Assembly: GCF_000017505.1 (NCBI RefSeq)
Contig: NC_009675.1
Coordinates: forward strand, 2,108,001-2,172,000
DNA from: Anaeromyxobacter sp. Fw109-5
GTDB lineage: Bacteria > Myxococcota > Myxococcia > Myxococcales > Anaeromyxobacteraceae
Direction of reading: 5' to 3'
Length of the DNA stretch: 64,000 bases
Shown here: one piece after another, positions 49,608 through 56,715 of the stretch
How positions within the stretch are numbered: position 1 is the stretch's first letter
How the letters are laid out: every line of letters begins with the position of its first letter
Translations under genes and position numbers: made by a program
The notes under the pieces: model-generated
Told to the model about the DNA's origin: nothing
What the model saw: the letters and a program-made list of their open reading frames with translations, nothing else
Database searches by the model: none

Positions 49608-52010
49608 ATGCGGATCTCTCTCAAGTGGCTGTCCGAGTACGTGGAGCTCCCGGCCGCCGACGAGGTCGCGCGGCGCCTCACCGCCGTCGGCTTCGAGGTG
49701 GAGGCGATCGAGCGCGTCGGCCAGGGGCTCGCGGGCGTCGTGGCGGCGCGGATCCTCGCCTCCGAGAAGCACCCCAACGCCGAGAAGCTCTCGGTCACGA
49801 AGATCGACGCCGGCGAGGGCGAGCCGCTCCAGGTCGTCTGCGGCGCCAAGAACTACCAGGTGGGCGACGTGGTCCCGCTCGCCACCGTCGGCGCCACGCT
49901 GCCGGGCGGCACGAGGATCGAGAAGGCCAAGCTCCGCGGCGTCGAGTCCTACGGGATGCTCTGCTCCGCCCGCGAGCTCGGGCTCGCCGAGGACGCGAGC
50001 GGCCTCCTGATCTTGGACCGCGGCATCGCGCCGGGCACGCCCATCGCCGAGGCGCTGGGGCTCGAGGACGTGCTCCTCGAGGTGAACGTCACGCCGAACC
50101 GCCCCGACGCCCTGTCGCACGTGGGCCTGGCGCGCGAGGTCGCGGCGCTCCTCGGCCAGCAGGTGAGGCTGCCGCGCCCGGCGCTCCGCGAGGCCGGCGC
50201 GCCCGCGGCCGAGGCGGTGAAGGTCCGCATCGAGGCGCCGGAGAAGTGCGCCCGCTACGCCGCGCGCGTCGTCGAGGGCGTGAAGATCGGCCCCTCCCCG
50301 CTGTGGCTCGCGCGCCGGCTCGAGGCGTGCGGCGTCCGCTCGATCTCGAACGTCGTCGACGCGACGAACTTCGTGCTGCTCGAGCTCGGCCATCCGCTCC
50401 ACGCGTTCGACCTCGACGAGGTGGCGGGCCACGAGATCGTGGTGCGCACCGCGCGCCCGGGCGAGAAGCTCGTGACGCTCGACGGCAAGGAGCGCGCGCT
50501 CGAGCCGGACGACCTGCTCATCGCGGACCGCGAGCGGGGAAGCGCGCTGGCGGGCGTCATGGGCGGGGACGTCTCCGAGATCTCGGCCGGGACGACGCGG
50601 GTGCTCCTCGAGTCCGCCTGGTTCACGCCGGGCGGGATCCGCCGCACCTCGCGCCGGCACGGGCTCAAGACCGAGGCGTCCTATCGCTTCGAGCGGGGGG
50701 CCGATCCCGGCATGGTGATCGCCGCGGTCGATCGCTGCGCGGCGCTGATCGCGGAGCTCGCCGGCGGGACCGTCCGGCCCGGGATCGTGGACGCCCACCC
50801 GCGTCCCCACCGCGCGCCGGAGGTGCACCTCCGCTGGCGCCGGCCCGGCGAGCTGCTGGGGATCGACGTGCCCCGCGAGGAGGCGCGCCGGATCCTCGGC
50901 GGCCTCGGCTTCGAGGAGCGCGCGAGCGACGCCGAGGGCGCCGCGTTCGCCGTGCCGAGCTGGCGCGTCGACGTCTCGCTCGAGGAGGATCTCGTCGAGG
51001 AGATCGTCCGCACGAAGGGCTACGACGCCATCCCCGAGACGCTGCCGGCCACCGCCGTGCGCACGCCCGTCGAGGCCGCGGACGCGCAGGTGACCGCGCG
51101 CGCCCGGGAGGCGCTCGAGGGGGCGGGCTTCTCGGAGGCGGTGAACTTCAGCTTCGTCGCCGAGCGCGAGCTCGCCCCGCTCGCGGATCCCGCCGCCGCC
51201 GTGCTGCGGCCCATCGCGCTCAAGAACCCCATCAGCGCGGACCTGGCGGTGATGCGCACGAGCCTCGTGCCGTCGCTCCTGCGCAACGCCTCGACGAACC
51301 GGCGCCAGCGCGTGGACGACGTGCGGCTCTACGAGATCGCGCGCGTCTACCGGCCGGCGCCCGCCGGTTCGGGCGCGCCGGCCGCCGAGGCGGGAGAGCT
51401 CGCCGGCGTGCTCGTCGGCCGCCGGAGCCCCACCGGCTGGGCGGCGGCGTCGGACCCCGTCGACTTCTACGACGCGAAGGCCGCGGTGGCGGCGGTGCTC
51501 GAGGCGCTCGGCATCGACGGGCGCTGGCGCGCGCGCGGCGGCGCGTGGCTCCACCCGCGGATCTCCGCCGAGGTGCTCGCCCAGGACGGCGAGGTCCTCG
51601 GCGAGGTCGGCGAGCTCCACCCGCGCGTCGCGGCCGCGTTCGAGCTTCCGCGCGGCGTGTTCGCGTTCCAGCTCTCCGGGGCCGCGCTCGTCCGGAGCGC
51701 GCGGCTCGTCCCGCGCTACGGCGGCATCCCACGGTTCCCGGCCGTGCTGCGCGACCTGGCCGTCGTGGTCGCGGAGGACGTCGAGGCGGGGGCGGTGCTC
51801 GCCGCCGTGCGGGAGGAGCCGCTCGTCGAGGACGCGACCCTGTTCGACGTCTACCGCGGGGCCCCCATCCCGGCGGGCAAGAAGAACCTCGCGCTCGCCA
51901 TCCGCTATCGCGCCGGCGATCGGACCCTCACCGACGCGGAGGCGGACGCGGCCCACGCGCGCATCGTGGGGCGGCTGCGCGAGGCGCTCGGCGCGGAGCT
52001 GCGGGGCTAG
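49608..52010 (+). CDS. pheT: Phenylalanine--tRNA ligase beta subunit
   Basis: 800 residues, typical length. It has the N-terminal tRNA-binding (EMAP-like) domain (SEKHPNAEKLSVTKIDAGEG), the B3/B4 editing domain, B5 with NRPDALSHVG nearby, the catalytic-like domain, and the C-terminal FDX-ACB anticodon domain (FPAVLRDLAVVVAED ... DRTLTDAEADAAHARIV). The ATG lies nine bases after the pheS stop. The beta subunit hydrolyses mischarged Tyr-tRNA-Phe. Confidence 0.97.
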   Translation: MRISLKWLSEYVELPAADEVARRLTAVGFEVEAIERVGQGLAGVVAARILASEKHPNAEKLSVTKIDAGEGEPLQVVCGAKNYQVGDVVPLATVGATLPGGTRIEKAKLRGVESYGMLCSARELGLAEDASGLLILDRGIAPGTPIAEALGLEDVLLEVNVTPNRPDALSHVGLAREVAALLGQQVRLPRPALREAGAPAAEAVKVRIEAPEKCARYAARVVEGVKIGPSPLWLARRLEACGVRSISNVVDATNFVLLELGHPLHAFDLDEVAGHEIVVRTARPGEKLVTLDGKERALEPDDLLIADRERGSALAGVMGGDVSEISAGTTRVLLESAWFTPGGIRRTSRRHGLKTEASYRFERGADPGMVIAAVDRCAALIAELAGGTVRPGIVDAHPRPHRAPEVHLRWRRPGELLGIDVPREEARRILGGLGFEERASDAEGAAFAVPSWRVDVSLEEDLVEEIVRTKGYDAIPETLPATAVRTPVEAADAQVTARAREALEGAGFSEAVNFSFVAERELAPLADPAAAVLRPIALKNPISADLAVMRTSLVPSLLRNASTNRRQRVDDVRLYEIARVYRPAPAGSGAPAAEAGELAGVLVGRRSPTGWAAASDPVDFYDAKAAVAAVLEALGIDGRWRARGGAWLHPRISAEVLAQDGEVLGEVGELHPRVAAAFELPRGVFAFQLSGAALVRSARLVPRYGGIPRFPAVLRDLAVVVAEDVEAGAVLAAVREEPLVEDATLFDVYRGAPIPAGKKNLALAIRYRAGDRTLTDAEADAAHARIVGRLREALGAELRG

Positions 52011-52012
52011 CG

Positions 52013-52459
52013 GTGACCGCGGCCCGCCGGCTGCCCTTCGCGGCGCTCGGGTTCGCGGTCGCGGCCGCGCTCTCCTCCTGGAACCCGCTCTCGGCGCCGT
52101 TCGCCGTGGTGGTAGGGCTCGCTGCGGCCGTCCTGGCCGTCCGCGCAGCGGTCGAGGAACGGCGCCGCCCCGTGGCGCTCACGGCGCTCGGCCTGGCGCT
52201 CGCTGCCGCGGCCGTCGGCGGGCTGGTGCTCGCCCGGACTGCAGGTCTCGGCCGTCGCGGCCCTGGGGAAAGCCTCATCGCGCCCCCATCTGGGGAGACC
52301 GTCGAGCGCGACCTGGATGACGCTGCCGGCCGGACGCGCGCGGCGCGCGAGCGGGCGCTCGAGGAGCTGAAGGGAGTCGAGGAAGGGCAGACGCGGGCGA
52401 AGCCGCCGCCGGGCGAGCGCGATGCGGTCCGCCCACCGAACGGAGCGGGTCAGCGGTGA
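52013..52459 (+). CDS. Small hypothetical membrane protein between pheT and ihfA
   Basis: 148 residues from GTG 52013, two bases after the pheT stop, so co-translated with it. Three hydrophobic helices span residues ~5-80 (AALGFAVAAALSSW, APFAVVVGLAAAVLAV, ALTALGLALAAAAVGGLVLA). A soluble, charged C-terminal half then contains a short coiled coil (RTRAARERALEELKG). No motif identifies a function. Its placement in a translation operon is unusual and may be only transcriptional convenience. Confidence 0.65.
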   Translation: MTAARRLPFAALGFAVAAALSSWNPLSAPFAVVVGLAAAVLAVRAAVEERRRPVALTALGLALAAAAVGGLVLARTAGLGRRGPGESLIAPPSGETVERDLDDAAGRTRAARERALEELKGVEEGQTRAKPPPGERDAVRPPNGAGQR

Positions 52460-52472
52460 AGGTGCGTGGCGT

Positions 52473-52501
52473 TTGACAGGGTTTCCGAAATCAGCTAACG
52501 A
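52473..52501 (+). promoter_or_regulatory. Predicted promoter of ihfA
   Basis: TTGACA (52473-52478), 17 bases, TAACGA (52496-52501), 37 bases before the ihfA start. A perfect -35 and optimal spacing. Confidence 0.65.
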
Positions 52502-52538
52502 AATCGACACTTAGCCGACCCGGGAGCGGGAGCGCGAC

Positions 52539-52838
52539 GTGACCAAGGCCGATATCATCGAGAGCGTCTACGAGAAGGTTGGCTTCTCCAAGAAGGAGGC
52601 CGCCGAGATCGTCGAGATGGTGTTCGACACCATCAAGGAGACGCTCGAGCGCGGCGAGAAGATCAAGATCAGCGGCTTCGGGAACTTCATCGTTCGCGAG
52701 AAGAAGTCCCGCGTCGGCCGCAATCCGCAGACCGGCGAGGAGATCGAGATCAGCGCCCGGCGCGTGCTCACCTTCCGGCCGAGCCAGGTCCTGAAGAACG
52801 CGCTCAACCTGAGCGACATGGTCCAGCCGCCGGTCTAG
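52539..52838 (+). CDS. ihfA: Integration host factor alpha subunit
   Basis: 99 residues from GTG 52539. HU/IHF fold with the alpha-subunit signature GFGNFIVREKKSRVGRNPQTGEEIEISARRVLTFRPSQVLKNALN; the intercalating Pro lies in R-N-P-Q-T-G. It bends DNA as a heterodimer with IhfB and helps form nucleoprotein complexes at sigma-54 promoters and replication or recombination sites. The gene follows pheST as in E. coli but has its own promoter. The C-terminus (SDMVQPPV) is normal. Confidence 0.96.
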   Translation: MTKADIIESVYEKVGFSKKEAAEIVEMVFDTIKETLERGEKIKISGFGNFIVREKKSRVGRNPQTGEEIEISARRVLTFRPSQVLKNALNLSDMVQPPV

Positions 52839-52900
52839 CGTCGCCGCAGGCTGCCTCCGGAGCCGCCGGGCGCTCTCCAGAAACGTCCTCACGACCTTCT

Positions 52901-52929
52901 CTCGGCCTGCCGGCAGACGGCAGGCCGAG
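52901..52929 (+). terminator. Strong hairpin after ihfA
   Basis: Perfect 12-bp stem (52901-52912 with 52918-52929) and 5-base loop, 63 bases after ihfA, with no T run. It may end the transcript in a Rho-assisted way or protect its 3' end. Confidence 0.4.
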
Positions 52930-53039
52930 CACGCGCCCATGGGCCGGAGGGGTCAGCCTCGCCATGAACGGGTTCTCCCGCTGCGGGGCCCCCCAGGCCT
53001 AGCTTCCTGGCGAGCGCCACGGCGCGTGAGAGGCATTCA

Positions 53040-53267
53040 ATGGACCGTTGTGCATGCTGTGGAGGCACCCTGGGGCCTCACCCCGTGGGGCTCAAGTATC
53101 GCGGACGCGAGACCACCTTCTGCTCGTTCGGCTGCGCGGTCGTGCAGGCGGCGCCGGCGTGCTACGCGTGCGGCGCCAAGGTGCTCGGGCGCGGTCACGT
53201 GGTCGGCGACCGGACGTACTGCTCGACCGACTGCGTCCCGGCGCGGCTGACGGCGAGCGCGAGGTGA
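53040..53267 (+). CDS. Small Cys-rich, probably zinc-binding protein
   Basis: 75 residues with nine or more cysteines in pairs: CACC near the start, FCSFGC, CYAC and YCSTDC. The first half (C-x2-C ... HPVGLKYRGRETTFCSFGC) resembles a TRASH-like metal-binding unit, and the second half repeats a treble-clef-like pattern (C-Y-A-C-G-A-K-V ... T-Y-C-S-T-D-C). Two zinc sites are likely. There are no other domains. Such small proteins serve as metal sensors or protein adaptors; no target can be named. Third-position GC fits a real gene. Confidence 0.7.
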   Translation: MDRCACCGGTLGPHPVGLKYRGRETTFCSFGCAVVQAAPACYACGAKVLGRGHVVGDRTYCSTDCVPARLTASAR

Positions 53268-53421
53268 GCGGAGAGGCTACGGGCCAAAGGCTCCAGGCTT
53301 CGGGAATGCCCCTGGCTTGCAAGCCTCTCCTGTTGCCCGCAGCCTGAAGCCCTCCCCGTGTCCCGCCGCGCGCGGCCGAGACGCATGCGCCCCCGAGCTC
53401 AGCTGGAGCTATAAGGGGGGT

Positions 53422-53811
53422 ATGGCAGCGATCGACTACACGGACGGCCGCCGCATGCGGCTCGACGTCGAGTTCTACTTCGCGGCGGCCCACCGTCTTC
53501 CCCGCTACGAGGGCCCGTGCTTCCGCATGCACGGGCACAACTACCGGTTCTTCGTGGCGCTCGAGGGAGACGTCGACCCGCGCACCGGGATGATCGCCGA
53601 CTTCGGCGAGGTGAAGCGCATCGTGCAGGAGCAGGTCCTGGCGCGCCTCGATCACCGGACGCTGAACGACGTGCTCGAGAACCCGACGGCCGAGAACATC
53701 GCGCGCTGGATCTGGGAGGTGCTCGAGCCGCACGTGCCGGGCCTCGCGGAGGTCCGGCTGTTCGAGATCCCCGACTCCTGCGTGACGTACCGAGGGGGCC
53801 GTGGCCGTTAG
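53422..53811 (+). CDS. queD: 6-carboxytetrahydropterin/6-pyruvoyltetrahydropterin synthase family protein
   Basis: 129 residues from ATG 53422 behind AAGGGGGG. Zinc-binding His residues are in FAAAHRLPRYEG and MHGHNY, and the catalytic Cys sits in C-F-R-M-H-G-H (CxxxHGH), the QueD arrangement. D-x-L-D-H-R-T-L-N-D and P-T-A-E-N-I-A complete the T-fold. It acts on 7,8-dihydroneopterin triphosphate, for queuosine (QueD) or tetrahydrobiopterin (PTPS). Its 3' end overlaps folE by 11 bases, so the enzyme making its substrate is translated with it. There is no queC or queE in the window. Confidence 0.85.
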   Translation: MAAIDYTDGRRMRLDVEFYFAAAHRLPRYEGPCFRMHGHNYRFFVALEGDVDPRTGMIADFGEVKRIVQEQVLARLDHRTLNDVLENPTAENIARWIWEVLEPHVPGLAEVRLFEIPDSCVTYRGGRGR

Positions 53812-54460
53812 GCCCCTCCGCTCCGCGCGCGCGCGCGGCTCGAGCGCGGCGCCGGACGCCGCCGCCGCGGCGGAGGCGGTGGAGCGGTTCCTCGACGCGC
53901 TCGGATTGCCTCCGCAGGTCCGCGCCTCGCCGGATCTGCAGGGGACCCACCGCAGGGTGGCGCAGGCGTGGCTCGAGGACCTCGTGGACGGGTACCGGCG
54001 CGATCCCGCCGAGATCCTCGCCGACGCGATCCCCTCGCCGAGCCGCGATCTCGTGGCCGTGACCGGGATCGCGTTCCACTCCGTCTGCCCGCACCACCTC
54101 CTCCCTTCGCGCGGCGTCGCGCACGTCGCGTACCTGCCCGGTGGCAGGGTGGTGGGCTTCGGTCAGCTCGTCCGGCTCGTGGACGCCCTCGCGCACCGGC
54201 TGGTGCTCCAGGAGGATCTGGCCCACGGGATCGCCGACGCGCTCGTCACGCACCTGGGCGCGCGCGGCGCGGCGTGCCTGCTGGACGCGGAGCAGCTCTG
54301 CATGACGGTCCGCGGCGAGAAGCGCGGCGCGGCCCGCGCCCACGCGGACGCCTGGCTCGGCGCCCTCGCGCGCGGGGCGTCGCGGCAGCGCTTCCTCGAC
54401 CTCGCCGGGCGCGCCGGCGCGACGCGCCGCCGGCCGGGCGCGGGGAGGCGCCGGAGGTGA
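53801..54460 (+). CDS. folE: GTP cyclohydrolase I
   Basis: 219 residues from GTG 53801, inside the end of queD. The FolE core is clear: HRRVAQAWLEDL, then FHSVCPHHLLPSRGVAHVAYLP with the zinc ligands Cys and His, VVGFGQLVRLVDALAHRLVLQEDL, and AEQLCMTVRG with the second zinc Cys. It converts GTP to dihydroneopterin triphosphate. The family usually has G-I-E-H-L-C-M near the last motif; here it is A-E-Q-L-C-M, still with the Cys. N- and C-terminal ends are Ala/Arg-rich extensions. It belongs to the chain queD-folE-SDR-FAD oxidase with 4-base overlaps. Confidence 0.93.
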   Translation: MAVRPLRSARARGSSAAPDAAAAAEAVERFLDALGLPPQVRASPDLQGTHRRVAQAWLEDLVDGYRRDPAEILADAIPSPSRDLVAVTGIAFHSVCPHHLLPSRGVAHVAYLPGGRVVGFGQLVRLVDALAHRLVLQEDLAHGIADALVTHLGARGAACLLDAEQLCMTVRGEKRGAARAHADAWLGALARGASRQRFLDLAGRAGATRRRPGAGRRRR

Positions 54461-55131
54461 GCGCTCGCACCGCCATCGTGACCGGCGGGGGGCGCGGGAT
54501 CGGCGCCGCGATCGCGCGCGCGCTCACCGCCCGCGGCGTCGCGGTGACGGTGTTCGCGCGGACCGCGGCCGAGCTGGAGCGGGTCGTCGCCGGCGGTGGG
54601 GCCGCGCTCGCGGTGGCGGGGGACGTCTCCCGCGAGGCCGACGTGGGGCGCCTGGTCGAGGCCCACGAGCGCGCCCTCGGCCCGGCGGATCTGCTCGTGA
54701 ACAACGCCGGCGTGCTGGCGCGCGGACTCGCCGAGGAGCTCTCGCCCGCCGCGTTCCGCGCGGTGCTCGAGGTGAACCTCACCGGCGCGTTCCTCTGCGC
54801 GCGCGCCGTGATCCCAGGCATGAAGGCGCGCCGGCGCGGGCGCATCGTGAACGTCGCGTCGATCTCCGGGACGATCGGCACGGAGGCGGCGAGCGCCTAC
54901 AACGCCTCGAAGTGGGGGCTCATCGGGCTCACCAAGTGCCTCGCCGAGGAGCTCCGGCCGCACGCGGTGCAGTGCGTGGCGGTGTCGCCCGGCAGCACCG
55001 ACACGGACCTGCTGAGGGCCACGCCCTTCGCGCCCGCCATGACGCCCGAGGACGTCGCGCGGGTGGTGGTGTTCGCGGCCCTCGACGCGCCCGCCGCCAT
55101 CACCGCGGCGAACCTGGAGGTCTACGGATGA
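54457..55131 (+). CDS. Short-chain dehydrogenase/reductase
   Basis: 224 residues from GTG 54457 overlapping the folE stop. Classical SDR: cofactor motif TGGGRGIG, NNAG, catalytic Ser in VASISG, Y-x3-K in AYNASKWG, and PGSTDTDLL. The position after GTP cyclohydrolase and a PTPS-type enzyme suggests a sepiapterin-reductase-like step, but the sequence also fits 3-oxoacyl-ACP reductases, so the substrate is open. Arg at the end of the first beta-strand region (FARTAAE) suggests NADPH. Confidence 0.88.
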   Translation: MSARTAIVTGGGRGIGAAIARALTARGVAVTVFARTAAELERVVAGGGAALAVAGDVSREADVGRLVEAHERALGPADLLVNNAGVLARGLAEELSPAAFRAVLEVNLTGAFLCARAVIPGMKARRRGRIVNVASISGTIGTEAASAYNASKWGLIGLTKCLAEELRPHAVQCVAVSPGSTDTDLLRATPFAPAMTPEDVARVVVFAALDAPAAITAANLEVYG

Positions 55132-56513
55132 CCGCCCCCGTCGCCGCCGCGCTGGAAGACCTCGCGCGGGCGTTCCCCGCCGAGCGGCTCGCGCGCGATC
55201 CCGAGCGGCTCGAGGCGTACGGGCGCGACGAGTCCGACCTCGGCTCCTACCCGCCGGACGTCGCCGTGCTCGTCGAGTCCGCCGAGGAGGTCCGGGAGGT
55301 GTTCCGCATCGCCAGCGCGCACCGCGTGCCCGTGGTGCCGGTCGCGGCGCGCAGCGGCAAGTCGGGCGGGGTGCTCGCGCTGCACGGGGGGATCGCGGTC
55401 TCGCTCGAGCGGCTGAACCGGATCCTGGAGATCTCGCCCGAGGACCTCGTCGCCCGGGTCGAGCCCGGGGTGATCACCGGCCAGCTGCAGGCGGCGGTCG
55501 AGCAGCACGGGCTGTTCTACCCGCCGGACCCGAACTCGCTCGAGATGTGCACCATCGGCGGGAACGTCGCCGAGAACGCGGGCGGCCCTCGCGCGCTCAA
55601 GTACGGCGTCACCCGCGAGTACGTGCTCGGGCTCACCGCGGTCGTGCCGACGGGCGAGATCGTGAAGGCCGGACACCGGAGCATCAAGGGCGTCGCCGGC
55701 TACGATCTGACCGGCCTGTTCGTCGGCAGCGAGGGCACGCTCGGGATCGTGACCGAGGTGACGCTGAAGCTCCTGCCCCGGCCGCGGCACGTCTCGACGG
55801 CGCTCGTGGTGTTCGACTCCGTCGCCACCGCCGCGCGCGCCGTCTCGCGCGTGCTGGCGCAGGGGGTGATCCCGCGCTGCCTCGAGCTCCTCGACGACGT
55901 GTCGCTGGCGGCGGCGGCGAAGACCTCGCCGTTCCGCTTCCCCGCCGGCGCCGGCGCGGCGCTCCTCGTCGAGACCGACGGCAACGACGAGGAGGGCGTG
56001 TTCGCCGAGATCGTCCGCGTCGCGGAGATCGTGCAGGGCGACGCCTCGGGCGAGGTCATCGTCGCGCAGAACGAGGCGCAGCGGCGCGACGTATGGGAGA
56101 CGCGCCGCTATCTCTCCGTGAACCTGAAGGCGCTCCACCCGAAGAAGCTCTCGGAGGACATCGCGGTGCCGCGCTCGCGCATCCCGGAGATGGTGGAGCG
56201 CGCGAAGGGCATCGGCGCGCGCCGCGGCCTCGTCGTGGCGACCTACGGCCACGCCGGCGACGGAAACCTCCACTGCAACGTCCTCTTCGACCGCGAGGAC
56301 CAGCGGCCGCAGGTGGACCTCGCGGTGGCGGAGATCCTGCGCGCGGCGGTCGACCTGGGCGGCACCATCACCGGCGAGCACGGGGTGGGGCTCGCGAAGC
56401 GGGACTTCCTCGAGTACGAGCAGGGCCGGGAGCTCGTCGCCCTCCAGCGCCGCCTCAAGGCGGTGTTCGATCCGCTGGGAATCCTGAATCCCGGGAAGAT
56501 CTTCCCGGGCTGA
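55128..56513 (+). CDS. FAD-linked oxidase, glycolate/D-lactate dehydrogenase type
   Basis: 461 residues; the ATG overlaps the SDR stop by four bases. The PCMH-type FAD domain (PVVPVAARSGKSGG, CTIGGNVAENAGGPRALKYGVTREYVLGL) and the C-terminal oxidase domain (YGHAGDGNLHCNVLF, TGEHGVGLAKRDFL) are both complete, as in GlcD and D-lactate dehydrogenases. It oxidises a 2-hydroxy acid and passes electrons to quinone or a partner Fe-S subunit. No glcE/glcF-like genes lie next to it, so it may work alone or with a distant partner. It is the last gene of the pterin-type chain, followed by a short terminator. Confidence 0.88.
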   Translation: MTAPVAAALEDLARAFPAERLARDPERLEAYGRDESDLGSYPPDVAVLVESAEEVREVFRIASAHRVPVVPVAARSGKSGGVLALHGGIAVSLERLNRILEISPEDLVARVEPGVITGQLQAAVEQHGLFYPPDPNSLEMCTIGGNVAENAGGPRALKYGVTREYVLGLTAVVPTGEIVKAGHRSIKGVAGYDLTGLFVGSEGTLGIVTEVTLKLLPRPRHVSTALVVFDSVATAARAVSRVLAQGVIPRCLELLDDVSLAAAAKTSPFRFPAGAGAALLVETDGNDEEGVFAEIVRVAEIVQGDASGEVIVAQNEAQRRDVWETRRYLSVNLKALHPKKLSEDIAVPRSRIPEMVERAKGIGARRGLVVATYGHAGDGNLHCNVLFDREDQRPQVDLAVAEILRAAVDLGGTITGEHGVGLAKRDFLEYEQGRELVALQRRLKAVFDPLGILNPGKIFPG

Positions 56514-56659
56514 GCGCGTTCCGGACGGCGAGATCCGATCTCCTGATCAGATTGATTGGGGACAAGCCTGGTCCACAATCCACGCGTCATTTCAGGGGGT
56601 TAGGTTTGACTTCGCCGCTCCAGTCCGGCATGTAGTCAAGACCTGTCCTGGCTCAAGTA

Positions 56660-56680
56660 ACGGCCGGGGCCGTTTTTTTT
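56660..56680 (+). terminator. Short intrinsic terminator before korA
   Basis: A 5-bp stem (ACGGC/GCCGT) with loop CGGG and eight T (56673-56680), 36 bases before the korA ATG. A weak TTGACT at 56606-56611 lies upstream, so the hairpin might instead act as a leader attenuator of korA; a terminator of the preceding chain is simpler. Confidence 0.6.
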
Positions 56681-56715
56681 CACGCCGCACCCTTCAGACA
56701 GAACGAAAGGACGAC

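Noticed and set aside
56600-56715. Riboswitch/attenuator in front of the first korA
   Set aside because: Only a weak -35-like hexamer and one short hairpin; a terminator for the preceding genes explains it.
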